A DNA stretch of 64,000 nucleotides, taken from assembly GCA_963422445.2 (NCBI GenBank), contig OY729512.2, positions 1,612,001-1,676,000 of the forward strand, written 5' to 3'. This document shows positions 35,976 to 46,501 of the stretch, in pieces. The position numbers were made by a program, and so were the translations under genes. Under the pieces are notes generated by a model. That model saw only the letters and a program-made list of their open reading frames with translations, did not search any database and was not told where the DNA came from. The DNA is from G963422445 sp963422445. GTDB lineage: Bacteria > Pseudomonadota > Alphaproteobacteria > Thalassobaculales > Thalassobaculaceae. The first letter of the stretch is position 1; each line of letters starts with the position of its first letter.

Positions 35976-37826
35976 CTACCGTCGGCCGAACAGCTTCTCG
36001 ATGTCCGAGAGTTTCAACTCGATATAGGTCGGCCGCCCGTGGTTGCACTGGCCAGAATGCGGCGTCTCTTCCATCTGTCGCAACAGGGCGTTCATTTCCG
36101 TGGCGTTGAGCTCGCGGCCGGCCCGCACGGAACCGTGACAGGCCATAGTGCTGCAGATATGGCCAAGTCGATCCTGCAGCGCCAGTGCTGTCCCCATGAT
36201 CGCAAGTTCCTCGGCGAGGTCGTTCACCAGACCCTGGATATCGGTATCACCGAGCAAGGTCGGCACTTCGCGAACGACGACGGCACCAGGTCCGAAACCT
36301 TCCAGAACCAGACCGAGCGTTGCCAGGGTTTCGGCTTCGTCGCAAAGGCGTGTGACCGCCGGTTCATCCAGTTCGACGACTTCGGGAAGCAAGAGGATCT
36401 GGCGCTGGATGCCACCCTCTGCGAGCGTTTCCTTCATGCGTTCATAGACGAGGCGCTCATGCGCGGCATGCTGGTCGACGATTACGACACCGGTTTCGGT
36501 CTGAGCCACGATGTAGGTGGCATGTAACTGCGCGCGGGCAGCGCCGAGCGGGTACTGGCTCGATGGTATTTCCAGATCGCCGGCCGGCTTTGCCAGAGGT
36601 TCAGCCTGCAGATCCAGCATGCCGGCGTCGTTGACCGGCCGGTCGTCGTTGCCGGTCGCCGGGCGGTGAATTGACGGGCCCGGCATATACCAGGTCGGCG
36701 TTTGCCGTCCATTGGCAGCCACGGCGCCGTCGAACATGTCGAGCGCAGCGCCGGAAACCGTGTTCGAAGCGCGGTGGCCGCCCTCTGCCAGAGCGCGTTT
36801 CAGAGCGCCGACAATGAGGCCGCGAACGAGTCCCGGTTCGCGAAAACGAACTTCCGTTTTCGCCGGATGCACATTGATGTCGACGGCGTCCCCTGGCGCA
36901 TCAAGGAACAGTGCAGCCACTGCGTGCCGATCGTGCGGCATGAAATCCGAGCAGGCGCCACGGACCGCGCCGTAAAGCAGCCGGTCCCGCACGGGTCGAC
37001 CGTTGACGAACAGGAACTGGTGGCTGGTGGTTCGTTTGTGCATGGTCGGCAGGCCGATATAGCCCGTCAGATGAAATTCTTCACGCATGGCATCGACGGG
37101 CAGGGCATTGTCCTCGAATTCCTTGCCCATCACGGCCGCAAGCCGGCCGAGACGCTGGTGCGGATCATCCTGCATTATGGCTCGCAGGCGGACCGACGTG
37201 CGGGTGCCGTCACTCAGAGAGAAGCCGATGTCCGGATGCGCCATGGCCAGGCGTTCAATCACCTCGACGGCGTGTCCGAATTCCGTGCGCGGCGTTTTCA
37301 GGAACTTCAGCCGTGCCGGAATCGCGTAGAAAAGATCACGGATTTCAACCCGTGTGCCGCATTTGATCGAGGCCGGTGCCGGCTCGGCGACGGCACCGCC
37401 TTCCACCGAAATCATCCAGGCGTCAGTTGAGTCTCCGGCCCGTGAGGTGATGGTCATGCGGCTTACGGATCCGATCGACGGCAAAGCTTCGCCGCGGAAT
37501 CCGAGTGTCCGGATCTGGATCAGATCGTCGCCCGGAAGTTTCGATGTCGCGTGGCGCTCGACGGCGAGCCGCAATTCGTCGGCCGACATGCCATGGCCGT
37601 CATCGGTCACTGAAATCAGCGTTCTGCCCCCATCCCGCATCAGCACATCGATGGTCCGGGCGCTGGCATCGATCGCGTTCTCGACCAGTTCCTTGACGGC
37701 GCTGGCTGGTCGTTCGACAACTTCGCCAGCCGCGATCTGGTTGACCAAGCGTTCGGGTAGCCGGCGTATGTGCGAGACGACAGGGGTGTCCGGAAATGCG
37801 TGTTTGAGTGCCATTGCCGTAACCAT
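35976..37826 (-). CDS. mutL: DNA mismatch repair protein MutL
   Basis: About 616 residues. The GHKL ATPase motifs are intact: ELVENAIDA, DDGHGM and LGFRGEALPSI, followed by the LFVNGRPVRD and NVHPAKTEVRF segments. The C-terminal domain carries the endonuclease motif DQHAAHERLVYE and the CHGSVRAGRELN and CNHGRP segments, so this is the nicking MutL of bacteria without MutH. It partners MutS in mismatch repair. Start is ATG 37826 or 37814; neither has a strong ribosome site. It ends 6 bp from the convergent maiA stop. Repair appears intact, so the IS load is not explained by loss of mutL. Confidence 0.95.
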   Translation of the reverse strand: MVTAMALKHAFPDTPVVSHIRRLPERLVNQIAAGEVVERPASAVKELVENAIDASARTIDVLMRDGGRTLISVTDDGHGMSADELRLAVERHATSKLPGDDLIQIRTLGFRGEALPSIGSVSRMTITSRAGDSTDAWMISVEGGAVAEPAPASIKCGTRVEIRDLFYAIPARLKFLKTPRTEFGHAVEVIERLAMAHPDIGFSLSDGTRTSVRLRAIMQDDPHQRLGRLAAVMGKEFEDNALPVDAMREEFHLTGYIGLPTMHKRTTSHQFLFVNGRPVRDRLLYGAVRGACSDFMPHDRHAVAALFLDAPGDAVDINVHPAKTEVRFREPGLVRGLIVGALKRALAEGGHRASNTVSGAALDMFDGAVAANGRQTPTWYMPGPSIHRPATGNDDRPVNDAGMLDLQAEPLAKPAGDLEIPSSQYPLGAARAQLHATYIVAQTETGVVIVDQHAAHERLVYERMKETLAEGGIQRQILLLPEVVELDEPAVTRLCDEAETLATLGLVLEGFGPGAVVVREVPTLLGDTDIQGLVNDLAEELAIMGTALALQDRLGHICSTMACHGSVRAGRELNATEMNALLRQMEETPHSGQCNHGRPTYIELKLSDIEKLFGRR

Positions 37827-38274
37827 ATAATGGGAGTGCGTTTCTTGCCTGACCAATATATCGTGCGCGAGGAGATGAGTGTCGAGTCGAAAAACCGGTT
37901 CTTTGCCGATCGGGCCGAAATAATTCGTTCAATGTTTGTTTCGGGCAGCGCGCGTGCATCGGATTCCACAAAAAAGGTCCATCGTGCCGCGGAGTCGAAA
38001 GCCCATAACGGCGAAACTCGCCGGAACCGCGTGGTTTCCGCCGCGTCGCAGACGGCGCCAACAGACGCGTTCGCGCCGTCGGTCGGACTCTCATTCTCTG
38101 TCAGGTCTTCTGTTGCAGGCGTCCTCGACTGTGCCTCGGCGCCGTGTCCGGAACGAGCAGTCAAATGCGTTTACGTATGGCCTGCGAGTCTCTCTCTTCC
38201 GGGCGTTGCCTGATGTCGGGTCATGCATCAACCATTCGAACAGCACTGCTCGAATGCAAATGCGCGGCGACGGA
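37827..38274. other. Intergenic stretch upstream of mutL
   Basis: About 450 bp with no family-level match in any frame. It holds the mutL promoter region and the downstream end of the SDR gene. Confidence 0.5.
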
Positions 38275-39021
38275 CTATCGCCGCATAAGTGAAAATATCT
38301 GTCCCGTCGGTCCTTTGCCCGGTAACGCCGCCATCGATAACGCCAGCGCCACGACATCTTCGGGTTGTTTGACCCATTCGTTTGGATGCTGGAATGGTGG
38401 CCCGCCTCCGTCCAGGCTTATGTTTGCGGCGGTCAGTGGCGTTACCACAGGCCCGGGGATCAGTTCGTTTACGGTGACGTTGTCCTTTGCCAACTCGGTG
38501 GCGGCAACACGGGCTATCATTCGGGCTCCTGCTTTCCCACTGCAATAAGACGAATACTCATCCCGTGGGAGATGTCCGAGTCCCGATCCGGTAAAGATGA
38601 TCTTGCCGCCGCCGCGTTTTTTCATCAGCGGGGCGAAGTATTTGATTCCGTAAAATATGCTGAACATATTCAGTTCGACATCGTAACGCCAGCGATCCAC
38701 GTCGCTATCCACGATTTCCCGAATCTCGGCGTGGCCGCCGGCATTGAGATAGGCAATGTCGAGCGCTTCATGTCTGCTTTCTATTTCGTCGGCGAGCGCC
38801 GCCGTTGCAACGGGGTCTGTCACATCGAGCGAGATCGACCAGGCCTTGGCACCGTGTGAGCGGATGATTTCGGCTGTGTGTTCAACCTTCGACTCAGTCC
38901 GGCCTGTGCATAGAACCGTCGCCCCGGCCTGCCCCAATCCCAAGGCAATAGCCTTACCAATTCCCGTTCCGGCTCCGGTGACGAGGGTTGTTTTTCCTGT
39001 GAAATCTTCCGCAAAGTCCAT
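38275..39021 (-). CDS. SDR family oxidoreductase
   Basis: 248 residues with TGAGTGIG (15-22), the NAGG turn, and the YxxxK pair in YSSYCSGKAG. The serine of the triad is in the FTGSGLGH strand. The middle contains IPGPVVTPLT and the C-terminus is short, FSLMRR, rather than the usual DGG tail. Clear ATG start at 39021 with a GGAAAG ribosome site. Function unknown beyond NAD(P)-dependent redox. Not close to the SDR at 58-828. Confidence 0.9.
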   Translation of the reverse strand: MDFAEDFTGKTTLVTGAGTGIGKAIALGLGQAGATVLCTGRTESKVEHTAEIIRSHGAKAWSISLDVTDPVATAALADEIESRHEALDIAYLNAGGHAEIREIVDSDVDRWRYDVELNMFSIFYGIKYFAPLMKKRGGGKIIFTGSGLGHLPRDEYSSYCSGKAGARMIARVAATELAKDNVTVNELIPGPVVTPLTAANISLDGGGPPFQHPNEWVKQPEDVVALALSMAALPGKGPTGQIFSLMRR

Positions 39022-39264
39022 GGGACTTTCCTTTCCGTCATATGAATAGTCTGAAGAACCATGAGGGGCCCGATTTTGACACCAACCACAGATGGCGGAT
39101 TAATGGCAATCATGAGCATCGGCGCCCAAGTATTACCAGACGAAAATCCCCGTGTAACCGCCATGTCGACAGCGAACAATCGCAAGGCTCAATTCGCAAT
39201 TCGTAGGCATAACTCGATCAAGTCTGTAGTCAAAACCACGCTCCATGGCGCGGAGGACGGGTAA

Positions 39265-39409
39265 GTTTCATGGCTTGAGCCGCCCGAGGTAGCTGTCGAG
39301 ACCGTTGATGGCCATTTCGATCAACCCTTGCAGGAGGCTCGCTTTTCTGGCGTCCGACGTTGATGACCGTAGCCTCCATCAAGGCATGCCTACGATTCAC
39401 GAATTGAGC
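39265..39409 (-). repeat. IS1595-type end remnant
   Basis: The sequence from about 39388 (CCTACGATTCACGAATTGAGCC) matches the right end of the IS1595 element ending at 59396, and 39270-39290 resembles its transposase tail region (AGGTAGCTGTCGAG). It is a small scar of a second, mostly deleted copy. Confidence 0.6.
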
Positions 39410-39639
39410 CAATCGCAAACATGTCTTCGCGGCCGGCCGGGGTCATTGCCAGTATCAGGGGTTGACGGAGAACAACAAACGGCTGGTGAGGCACCGACAG
39501 CAATTCACGATCGCATCGCAGCGGTGGCGTTCACGTCGCTGTCGCGAAGGTCATGTCACTCGGACCAACTGCAGGCGCTCATCGTGAGCAACCGGAAGCA
39601 TAGGTAACACTATGGACCGGTTCCATGGGTAACAGTGTT

Positions 39640-40865
39640 CATCGTTAGTTTGTCTTCCGCGCGGCCCGGCCGGGCCGCGCGGAAGACACGGAGTTTCCTG
39701 GTCCGGCGGTCGATGATGCCGAGATCGATGTCGGCGACGCGAAGGATCCAGTCGCCGCTGTTGGTCTCGGCGACGCCGACGGTCTCGCCGGTGAGCGTCT
39801 CGCTGATGAAGACGCGCTCGCCCTCACTTGATGGAGCCGTCGGTGCGCACCCGGCGCACCGCGTGCCAGGCGTCGTACCAGGTTTCGGCTAGGTCTCCGG
39901 CCAGGGGTTCGGGGCAGGCCCTCGGCGAGGGGAGCCAGAGCGCCGCGGGCGGTCGTTGGCCAAGCGCCTCATGGGGCGGTTGTGGTTGTAGTCCTGGCGG
40001 AAGCGGTCGAAGCGGGCTTGCGGCCGGCGGCCTGGCGGTCTCGGCCTTCAAGGTCCGATGCATGCGCTCGTGCCGCCCGTTCTGCCGGGGCTGGCCCGGC
40101 TCGACCCGTTCCAGCGCGCTGCCGGCCTTGACCCAGCCGACAGAGAGCCGGGACAGCCCGCCCGCACCGGTTCCGGCGAACGGTGCCCCGTTGTCCGAGC
40201 GCATCGCTAGCGGCAGGCCGTGGCGCGTGAAGAGCTGTTCGCGGATCGGGCGGACCTCCTCGGTCCGGGGCGGGACGATGACGTAGGCCAGAAGGTAACG
40301 GCTGTCGGTGTCGCTCACGGTCAGCGGGGCGCAGCGTTCGCCGTCGCGGGTGCGGAACCAGCCCTTGAAGTCGATGCACCAGACATCGTTGGGCGCGCTG
40401 ACGGTACGAAACCGCCGGCAGGGTGCGGCCCCGCGACGACGGCGGGCGCTCACCAGCCCTTCCGCACGCAACAGATCGCCCATCGTGCTGGCCGTCGGCC
40501 ACACCATGTCGGGATGCGAGCACATCAGAACCGCGCACAGCTTGCGCGGCCCCCCCCCAGTGGGGACGCTCACAGCGCAGCGCGACAATCGCCTCGGCGG
40601 TCTTCGGCGCCATGGATCGGTCGTGACGGTGTGGCACACGGGAGTGCTCGACCAGGCCCTCCGGGCCTTGCTCGCGATAGCGACCGAGCCACTTGTAGCC
40701 GGTCTTGCGGCTGAGGCCGTAGTCCTCGCAAAGCGCTGTCATCGGCAACTCACCACGCAGGCAGTCCACGACGAAACCCAGCTTCTCGTCCATGCAACTG
40801 GTCTCCTCCACGGCATCGGCCACCTCCCGGCCGATCCATAACCTCTCACCCATCTGTCCGGTCCA
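39640..40865 (-). pseudogene. IS481-family transposase, frameshifted at a C9 run
   Basis: The N-terminus (start 40853 or the internal ATG at 40793) has the HTH LRGELPMTALCEDYGLSRKT and GRYREQGPEGLVEHSRVPH. At 40552-40560 a run of nine Cs breaks the frame after ERPHWG; the other frame continues WCIDFKGWFRTRDGERCAPL (first Asp), LAMRSDNGAPFAG (second Asp) and the PGQPRQNGRHERMHRTLKAE segment containing the catalytic Glu. A second slip near 40000 affects the NHNRPHEALGQ region, and an IS481-type tail (DWIL-VADIDLGIID) is visible out of frame below 39824. Confidence 0.85.
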
Positions 40866-40869
40866 ATCC

Positions 40870-41628
40870 GTTACCTCTCTATCCGGTCTGTACCATCGGA
40901 CTGTACCCCCGCCCGCCAGATGGTCATGTCGTTCACTCGGTCCATGCCGCCTGAACGAACCTTACAGGGATCCGAATGCAACGCGGTCATTCAGGGTTGT
41001 GAGGGGAGGGGTTTGATAACAAGCTTTCTGCTCGGCCCTCCAACGGAGCCAGCCTCTTCTTTCGGCAGCCTGGAGGTTTCGCCGTTGGTTGCGGCCGGTC
41101 AAATTTGACTTCGCAAACGGGCAGCAAAGCTCGAAAATTCGGGAAAAGGCCATTAACCGCGTCGATCCGCGAGCGAAAGATGGCCCATTTTCGGGCCGCC
41201 AGCAGGAACCGGCCTCATCGAAGCTGGCACCGCCGGGCCTGCAGGGGCGGTTACCCGGGGGTGCGACCCGCCGGAACAGGGGCTGCGGTCGCAAAATCGT
41301 TCAGTATGGGCGGTGATGACGGCGACGGCCAGCAATCCGGCGCGCACAAATCATGACCATGGCCACGATCTCCGGGAGGCGGGTACAGATGAGTCCGCAC
41401 TGGATCGAGACCAGTCCGATATCGGCGGACCGGATATCCTTGACGATCAGAGTCAGGCTGCCGGCTCCGGTCACGAGGCATGACGTTCTCCGGCGATCAA
41501 CATTTTGGCCTGCTCGAAAGCACCACCTTCGCGTCCAAGGGTTGGTGCATTTGAGGTGTCGGACGTGTCGAGCAATGTCTGCAGGCCGCTGACCGATGAC
41601 GATCCCCGGTGTTGTGCTGACCGGGACA
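40870..41628. other. Long stretch without a recognisable gene
   Basis: About 760 bp between the IS481 remnant and the DUF3035 gene. Small open frames exist on both strands but none shows family signatures or a convincing ribosome site. In related alphaproteobacteria an M16-type peptidase gene often follows DUF3035 and lspA (from memory); nothing like it remains here. Confidence 0.5.
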
Positions 41629-42201
41629 TCAGAACAGTTTGTCGAACAAACCGCCCTTCTTGCGTTTGATGACCGGCGTTTCACCTTCGGTCACCGGTTT
41701 GCCCAAAGCGGCGTTCTCTTGCAGCCGTTGTTGTTCCTTGGTTGCGTCAACGACAGCATCCTCGGCCTTCTTCTTGTTCCAGAATAGTAATCTGTCGATC
41801 AGATGTTCATCCTCGTAGATGAATGTTCCGCTTTCACTATTGATCAGGGTGCGGATCTCCGGATCAGCCTGGTCGGCGCCAAGCTGACGTTTGAAGGCGG
41901 CCGCGGCTGTACTGTCTCCATCGTCGGAGCCGGTCTCGGGCGTGTTTACAAGCAGACCCCGGGCGCCATCCCGGGTTGACGGTTCCTGTGGCCGTTCGAC
42001 TCCGGGTGCCGGCGGTCGCAAGCCGAAGTTCGGCGGCACACTGAGGGGCGCTCGCGCCAGGACGGCGAACTCATCTGGCGTCGTCTTCCCGAGGCCGATG
42101 GCGCTGCGAAAATTGCTGCACCCCGACAGAGTCGGTCCAATCAGCAGGGGTGCCAGAAGGACAATCAGCAGGGTTCGGATTCGTACGGGGCTAGCAGTCA
42201 T
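41629..42201 (-). CDS. DUF3035 lipoprotein
   Basis: 190 residues. The signal peptide ends in a lipobox (LSGC, Cys28), so the protein is a lipoprotein. The DUF3035 core is recognisable: KTTPDEFAVLARAPLSVPPN and FGLRPPAPG, then a basic C-terminal KKGGLFDKLF tail. Role unknown; the family sits beside lspA in many alphaproteobacteria. It begins 3 bp after the lspA stop region and is probably co-transcribed with ileS and lspA. Confidence 0.85.
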   Translation of the reverse strand: MTASPVRIRTLLIVLLAPLLIGPTLSGCSNFRSAIGLGKTTPDEFAVLARAPLSVPPNFGLRPPAPGVERPQEPSTRDGARGLLVNTPETGSDDGDSTAAAAFKRQLGADQADPEIRTLINSESGTFIYEDEHLIDRLLFWNKKKAEDAVVDATKEQQRLQENAALGKPVTEGETPVIKRKKGGLFDKLF

Positions 42202-42204
42202 TTT

Positions 42205-42708
42205 TCAGTCTCCAGCCTTGTGACCGTTGGTTGCCTGTGTATCACGGTTTGCGAAACTGTCGAAGATCAGCAGGACAACACCTATTGTAATAGCAGAATC
42301 CGCGATATTGAAGGTTGGCCAGTGATATCCCGCCGCATGGATATCGATAAAGTCGATCACGGCATGAAAGCGCAGCCGGTCAATGATGTTGCCGATGGCG
42401 CCACCGAGGACGCAACCAAGGGCAATTGCGACGAATCGACGCGGCGCACGGATCAACCAGACTGTTAGGACGGCGGCAATGGTGGTGGCGAGAGCCGCCA
42501 AGATGTACGGCATAATCGAGGAATCGCCCGACAGAAAACCGAAGCTGACACCGGTATTGAGTACTGCGACCAGATTGAAGAACGGCGTTACCTCAATGGA
42601 ACGGGGCGGGTCGAACCAGGTGACGAGTGCCCACGCCTTGCTGATCTGGTCGACAACGACAATCGCGACAGCCAGCGCCAGGCCGGTTCGGGTCTGATGC
42701 GATAGCAT
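42205..42708 (-). CDS. lspA: Lipoprotein signal peptidase (signal peptidase II)
   Basis: 167 residues, four transmembrane helices. The catalytic aspartates are in the two family motifs: GNIIDRLRF and FNIADSAITIG; VVDQISKAWAL and NTGVSFGFLS are the conserved N-terminal ones. It cleaves signal peptides of prolipoproteins in the inner membrane, and the adjacent DUF3035 product is itself a lipoprotein. It lies 24 bp downstream of ileS on the same strand. Confidence 0.95.
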   Translation of the reverse strand: MLSHQTRTGLALAVAIVVVDQISKAWALVTWFDPPRSIEVTPFFNLVAVLNTGVSFGFLSGDSSIMPYILAALATTIAAVLTVWLIRAPRRFVAIALGCVLGGAIGNIIDRLRFHAVIDFIDIHAAGYHWPTFNIADSAITIGVVLLIFDSFANRDTQATNGHKAGD

Positions 42709-42732
42709 TGTCGTCGCCCGGCTGGGCCAAGG

Positions 42733-45540
42733 TCAGGCCGCGGCCAATGCGGTGACAGCGCTGGCGCAGCGGCCGCAAACCGGTTCGCCCGACGCTCCGA
42801 CCTCTGGCAGAATCTTCCAGCAGCGTTCACATTTGCTGCCAGTCGCAATGGCCGTAACCACGGCGATGCCGTCAGCATCTTCAAGCCGGAAGGCGTTCTC
42901 CGGCGCCGGCTGGTCAGTCAGCACCGCGTCGGACGAGATGAAGATTTCGGCGGGATCAAGATTGTCGAATACGGCCAGGGCCGTCGGGTCGAGATAGACC
43001 GTCGGGGTCGCCTGGAGCGAAGAGCCGATACGTTTTTCCGCCCTTTCGACTTCAAGGGCACCGGTCACGACCCTGCGCACCGTCCTGACGGTGTCCCATT
43101 TTTCGGCCAGAGCCGGATTTCGCCAATGATCCGGAATCACCGGAAGAGTTCGGAGATGAACAGAGTTGTTTGGATCCCGAACCCGGTTTTGCCAGGCTTC
43201 TTCAGCGGTGAAACAGAGAATCGGCGCGAGCCAGGCGGTCAGACAATCGAACAGGATATCAAGGACAGTGCGTACCGCCTGCCGTCGCAAGGCGTCAACC
43301 GGGTCACAATACAAGGCATCCTTCCGGATGTCGAAATAGAATGCCGACAGATCCGTTGTGCAGAAATGATGAACCTGGGTAAACAGGGTGTGGAAATCGA
43401 ACGCGTCGATGCTCTCGCGAACGATCGTTGCGAGTTCGGCCACCCGATGCAGAACCCAACGTTCCAGTTCCGGCAGATCCGCGACCGCAACCCGTTCGCG
43501 ATCCTCGAAGCCGTTCAGGTTACCGATCAGATATCGCAGGGTATTCCGCAGGCGCCGATAGTGGTCGACCTGATGCTTGAGGATTTCCGGGCCGATCCGG
43601 AGGTCTTCCGAATAGTCGGATCCGACAACCCAGAGCCGCAGGATATCGGCGCCGTTCCGGGTAATGACTTCCTGTGGTGCTGTGACATTGCCAAGCGATT
43701 TGGACATCTTGCGGCCGGCTTCATCGAGAACGAACCCATGCGTCAGAACGGCGTTGAACGGCGCCCGGCCGCGTGTTCCGCAAGATTGCAAGAGTGATGT
43801 ATGGAACCAGCCGCGATGTTGGTCGGACCCTTCGAGATAAAGCGCGGCCGGCCATTCAAGTTCAGCGCGTTGCTCAAGAACGAAACTGTGGGTTGACCCG
43901 CTTTCGAACCAGACCTCGACAATATCGCGGACTTGCTCGTAATCCGCACTGTCATAGTCAGGGCCGAGGAAACGGGCCGGATCGGAACTGTACCAGGCAT
44001 CCGAACCCTCCGTCTCGAAGATTGAGGCAATCCGATCGATAACGGCCTGATCACGCAGCGGCTCGCCGCTGCGCTTGTGAAGAAAAATCGGGATCGGTAC
44101 GCCCCAAGCACGTTGACGGGAGATACACCAGTCCGGACGTTGCTCAACCATCACATGCAGACGGTTGCGACCGCCGGCCGGCACGAACCGGGTATCGTTG
44201 ATCGCCGTGAGCGCCTTGGTCCGGAGGTCGTTCGTCTCCATTGAGATGAACCATTGCGGCGTCGTACGGAAAATCAATGGCGCTTTCGAGCGCCATGAAT
44301 GCGGATAACTGTGTGACAGTCGGCCTTGTGCCAAAAGGGCGTTCGCCTCTGCGATGTGCCCGGCGATCGCCGGGTTGTCCTTCAGCACGTCAAGGCCGCC
44401 GACGATCGGCATATGGTCGTACATGCGGCCGCCGTCGTCGACGGTCGCGACAACGTCCAGTCCGTGTTCGTGTCCAAGTTCGAAGTCGTCGATGCCAGCG
44501 CCCGGTGCGATATGCACGAAACCGCTGCCCTGATCGAGGGTCACAAAGTCGGCGGGCAACAACGGCACGTCGAAGTCATACCCGCGGCCTCGCCATGGAT
44601 GGGCCGCGATGGTTCCGGCGAGGTCCGATCCGGCCAGACGGGCCAGTTCGGTCATCGAGGTGATGCGTGCCTCCTCCCTGACCTCAGCAGCAAGATCGAC
44701 CCCGACCACGATGCGTTCGCCAACTCTGGCCCGGCTGTCGTCACCAATTCCCGTGACCTCATAGACGGCATAGCGACAGTCAGCGCCATAGGCGATCGCC
44801 CGGTTTCCGGGAATTGTCCATGGTGTTGTGGTCCAGATCACGATCGAGGCGCCGTCGAGGTCCGGCCGAGACGCCTTGATGACGGGAAACCGGACATAGA
44901 CGGTGGTCGAAACATAGTCGTGATACTCGACCTCGGCATCGGCGAGCGCTGTCTTCTCGACCGGCGACCACAGCACCGGTTTCACACCCTTGTAGAGACC
45001 GCCGTTCATCAGGAACTTGCCGATCTCGCGGGCGATCTGCGCTTCCGACGGAAAGGCCATCGTCGTGTAGGGATCGTCCCAGGCACCGATCACGCCGAGC
45101 CGTCGGAACTCGTCGGTCTGAACCTTGACCCAGTGTCGCGCGAAATCGCGACACTGCTTGCGGAACTCGATGATCGGCACCGCGTCCTTGTCCTGACCAC
45201 GCGCCCGATAATCTTCCTCGATCTTCCACTCGATCGGCAGGCCGTGACAATCCCAGCCGGGTACGTAATGGGCGTCCTTGCCGAGCATCTGCTGTGACCG
45301 GTTGATCACGTCTTTCAGGATCTTGTTCAACGCATGGCCCATGTGCAGGTGCCCGTTCGCATAGGGCGGGCCGTCATGCAGAATGAATTTCTCCTTGCCA
45401 CGCCGGTCTTCGCGCAGGCGGCGTTCGAGACCGATCTCATCCCATTGCAAGAGGATGTCCGGTTCGCGATCCGGCAGGCGGGCACGCATCGGAAAATCCG
45501 TGCTCGGCAGGGAAATAGTCGATTTGTAGTCAATTGCCAT
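42733..45540 (-). CDS. ileS: Isoleucyl-tRNA synthetase
   Basis: 935 residues, full length. Class I motifs: PPYANGHLHMGHALNKIL (HIGH) near residue 58 and RKMSKSLGNV (KMSKS). The editing CP1 domain has TTTPWTIPGNRAIAYG-type residues (WTTTPWTIPGN), and a C-terminal zinc-binding knuckle (CERCWKILP and CGRCASAV) is present. Charges tRNA-Ile. Start ATG 45540 overlaps the 3' end of ribF by 11 bp, showing the tight ribF-ileS-lspA operon common in bacteria. Confidence 0.97.
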   Translation of the reverse strand: MAIDYKSTISLPSTDFPMRARLPDREPDILLQWDEIGLERRLREDRRGKEKFILHDGPPYANGHLHMGHALNKILKDVINRSQQMLGKDAHYVPGWDCHGLPIEWKIEEDYRARGQDKDAVPIIEFRKQCRDFARHWVKVQTDEFRRLGVIGAWDDPYTTMAFPSEAQIAREIGKFLMNGGLYKGVKPVLWSPVEKTALADAEVEYHDYVSTTVYVRFPVIKASRPDLDGASIVIWTTTPWTIPGNRAIAYGADCRYAVYEVTGIGDDSRARVGERIVVGVDLAAEVREEARITSMTELARLAGSDLAGTIAAHPWRGRGYDFDVPLLPADFVTLDQGSGFVHIAPGAGIDDFELGHEHGLDVVATVDDGGRMYDHMPIVGGLDVLKDNPAIAGHIAEANALLAQGRLSHSYPHSWRSKAPLIFRTTPQWFISMETNDLRTKALTAINDTRFVPAGGRNRLHVMVEQRPDWCISRQRAWGVPIPIFLHKRSGEPLRDQAVIDRIASIFETEGSDAWYSSDPARFLGPDYDSADYEQVRDIVEVWFESGSTHSFVLEQRAELEWPAALYLEGSDQHRGWFHTSLLQSCGTRGRAPFNAVLTHGFVLDEAGRKMSKSLGNVTAPQEVITRNGADILRLWVVGSDYSEDLRIGPEILKHQVDHYRRLRNTLRYLIGNLNGFEDRERVAVADLPELERWVLHRVAELATIVRESIDAFDFHTLFTQVHHFCTTDLSAFYFDIRKDALYCDPVDALRRQAVRTVLDILFDCLTAWLAPILCFTAEEAWQNRVRDPNNSVHLRTLPVIPDHWRNPALAEKWDTVRTVRRVVTGALEVERAEKRIGSSLQATPTVYLDPTALAVFDNLDPAEIFISSDAVLTDQPAPENAFRLEDADGIAVVTAIATGSKCERCWKILPEVGASGEPVCGRCASAVTALAAA

Positions 45541-46501
45541 GGTGTCCGGCTCCCGGACTAGGGTTCAAGTTTTCGGCAAGGAGGTTCCGTGCGTGTGCCG
45601 CATCCGCAGTGATCTGCGCGGTCAGTGCGTCAATGCCGCTAAATTTCATTTCCGGGCGAATAAAATCAATGACGCGAATTTCAAGACATTCTCCGTAGAG
45701 GTTGCGGTCGATGTCGAAGAGATGCGCTTCGAACAGCGCGCCACGATCATTGACGGTCGGCCGGCGCCCGAAATTGGCGACACCAGGGTGCCAGACCGTC
45801 TCTTCGCCGATGCGGGCGGTTATCGCATAGACGCCATGAGCGGGCTGGACCAGATCGATGATCCGGAGATTGCAGGTCGGAAATCCGATGGTCCGGCCAC
45901 GGCGGTCGCCCTCTTCGACGCGGGCACTGAAGTTCCATGGCCGGCCGAGCAGGTCCGCGGCTCCGACAGGATCGCCTTCCGCCAGGCACTGGCGGATCCG
46001 GGACGATGAATAGGCGGCGCCGTCGGGCTCGGCAACCGCGCGCATGCAGGTGACACCGAGACCGATCTCGCGGCCGATGTCTTGCAGCATGTCCGGGGTG
46101 CCCCGGCGGCGGTGGCCGAATACGAAATCGTAACCGCAGACAATATGGATCAGAGCCAGGCGCTTCTGGAGAACATCAGTGACGAAGACCTCGGCGGAAA
46201 GCTGCGAGAATGCCGTGTCAAATTTGATTTCGACCAATAAATCGACATTTTGCGTTCCGATCACCGCAGCGCGCGTGTCGCTGGTGGCCAATCGGAACGG
46301 CGGCGCTTCAGGCTGAAACAGAACCCGGGGGTGCGGCTCGAAAGTAAGGACCGCATGCGGCGCGCCAAACCGGCGGGCAATGCGTCCGGCTTCGGCGATC
46401 ACGCTCTGGTGGCCGAGATGAACGCCGTCAAAATTGCCGATGGCGGCGACGGAGCCCCGATCCAGTGGTGCCATGCGGCTGATATCCCTGATGACTCGCA
46501 T
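45530..46501 (-). CDS. ribF: Bifunctional riboflavin kinase/FAD synthetase
   Basis: 323 residues. The N-terminal nucleotidyltransferase domain has IGNFDGVHLGHQSVI and the SSSRIRQCLAEGD segment; the C-terminal flavokinase domain has GRTIGFPTCNLR, VWHPGVANFGRRPTV and FEAHLFDIDRNLYGE. It makes FMN and FAD from riboflavin, which the LLM and other flavoenzymes in the window would need. First gene of the ribF-ileS-lspA-DUF3035 run. Confidence 0.96.
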   Translation of the reverse strand: MRVIRDISRMAPLDRGSVAAIGNFDGVHLGHQSVIAEAGRIARRFGAPHAVLTFEPHPRVLFQPEAPPFRLATSDTRAAVIGTQNVDLLVEIKFDTAFSQLSAEVFVTDVLQKRLALIHIVCGYDFVFGHRRRGTPDMLQDIGREIGLGVTCMRAVAEPDGAAYSSSRIRQCLAEGDPVGAADLLGRPWNFSARVEEGDRRGRTIGFPTCNLRIIDLVQPAHGVYAITARIGEETVWHPGVANFGRRPTVNDRGALFEAHLFDIDRNLYGECLEIRVIDFIRPEMKFSGIDALTAQITADAAHARNLLAENLNPSPGAGHHGN

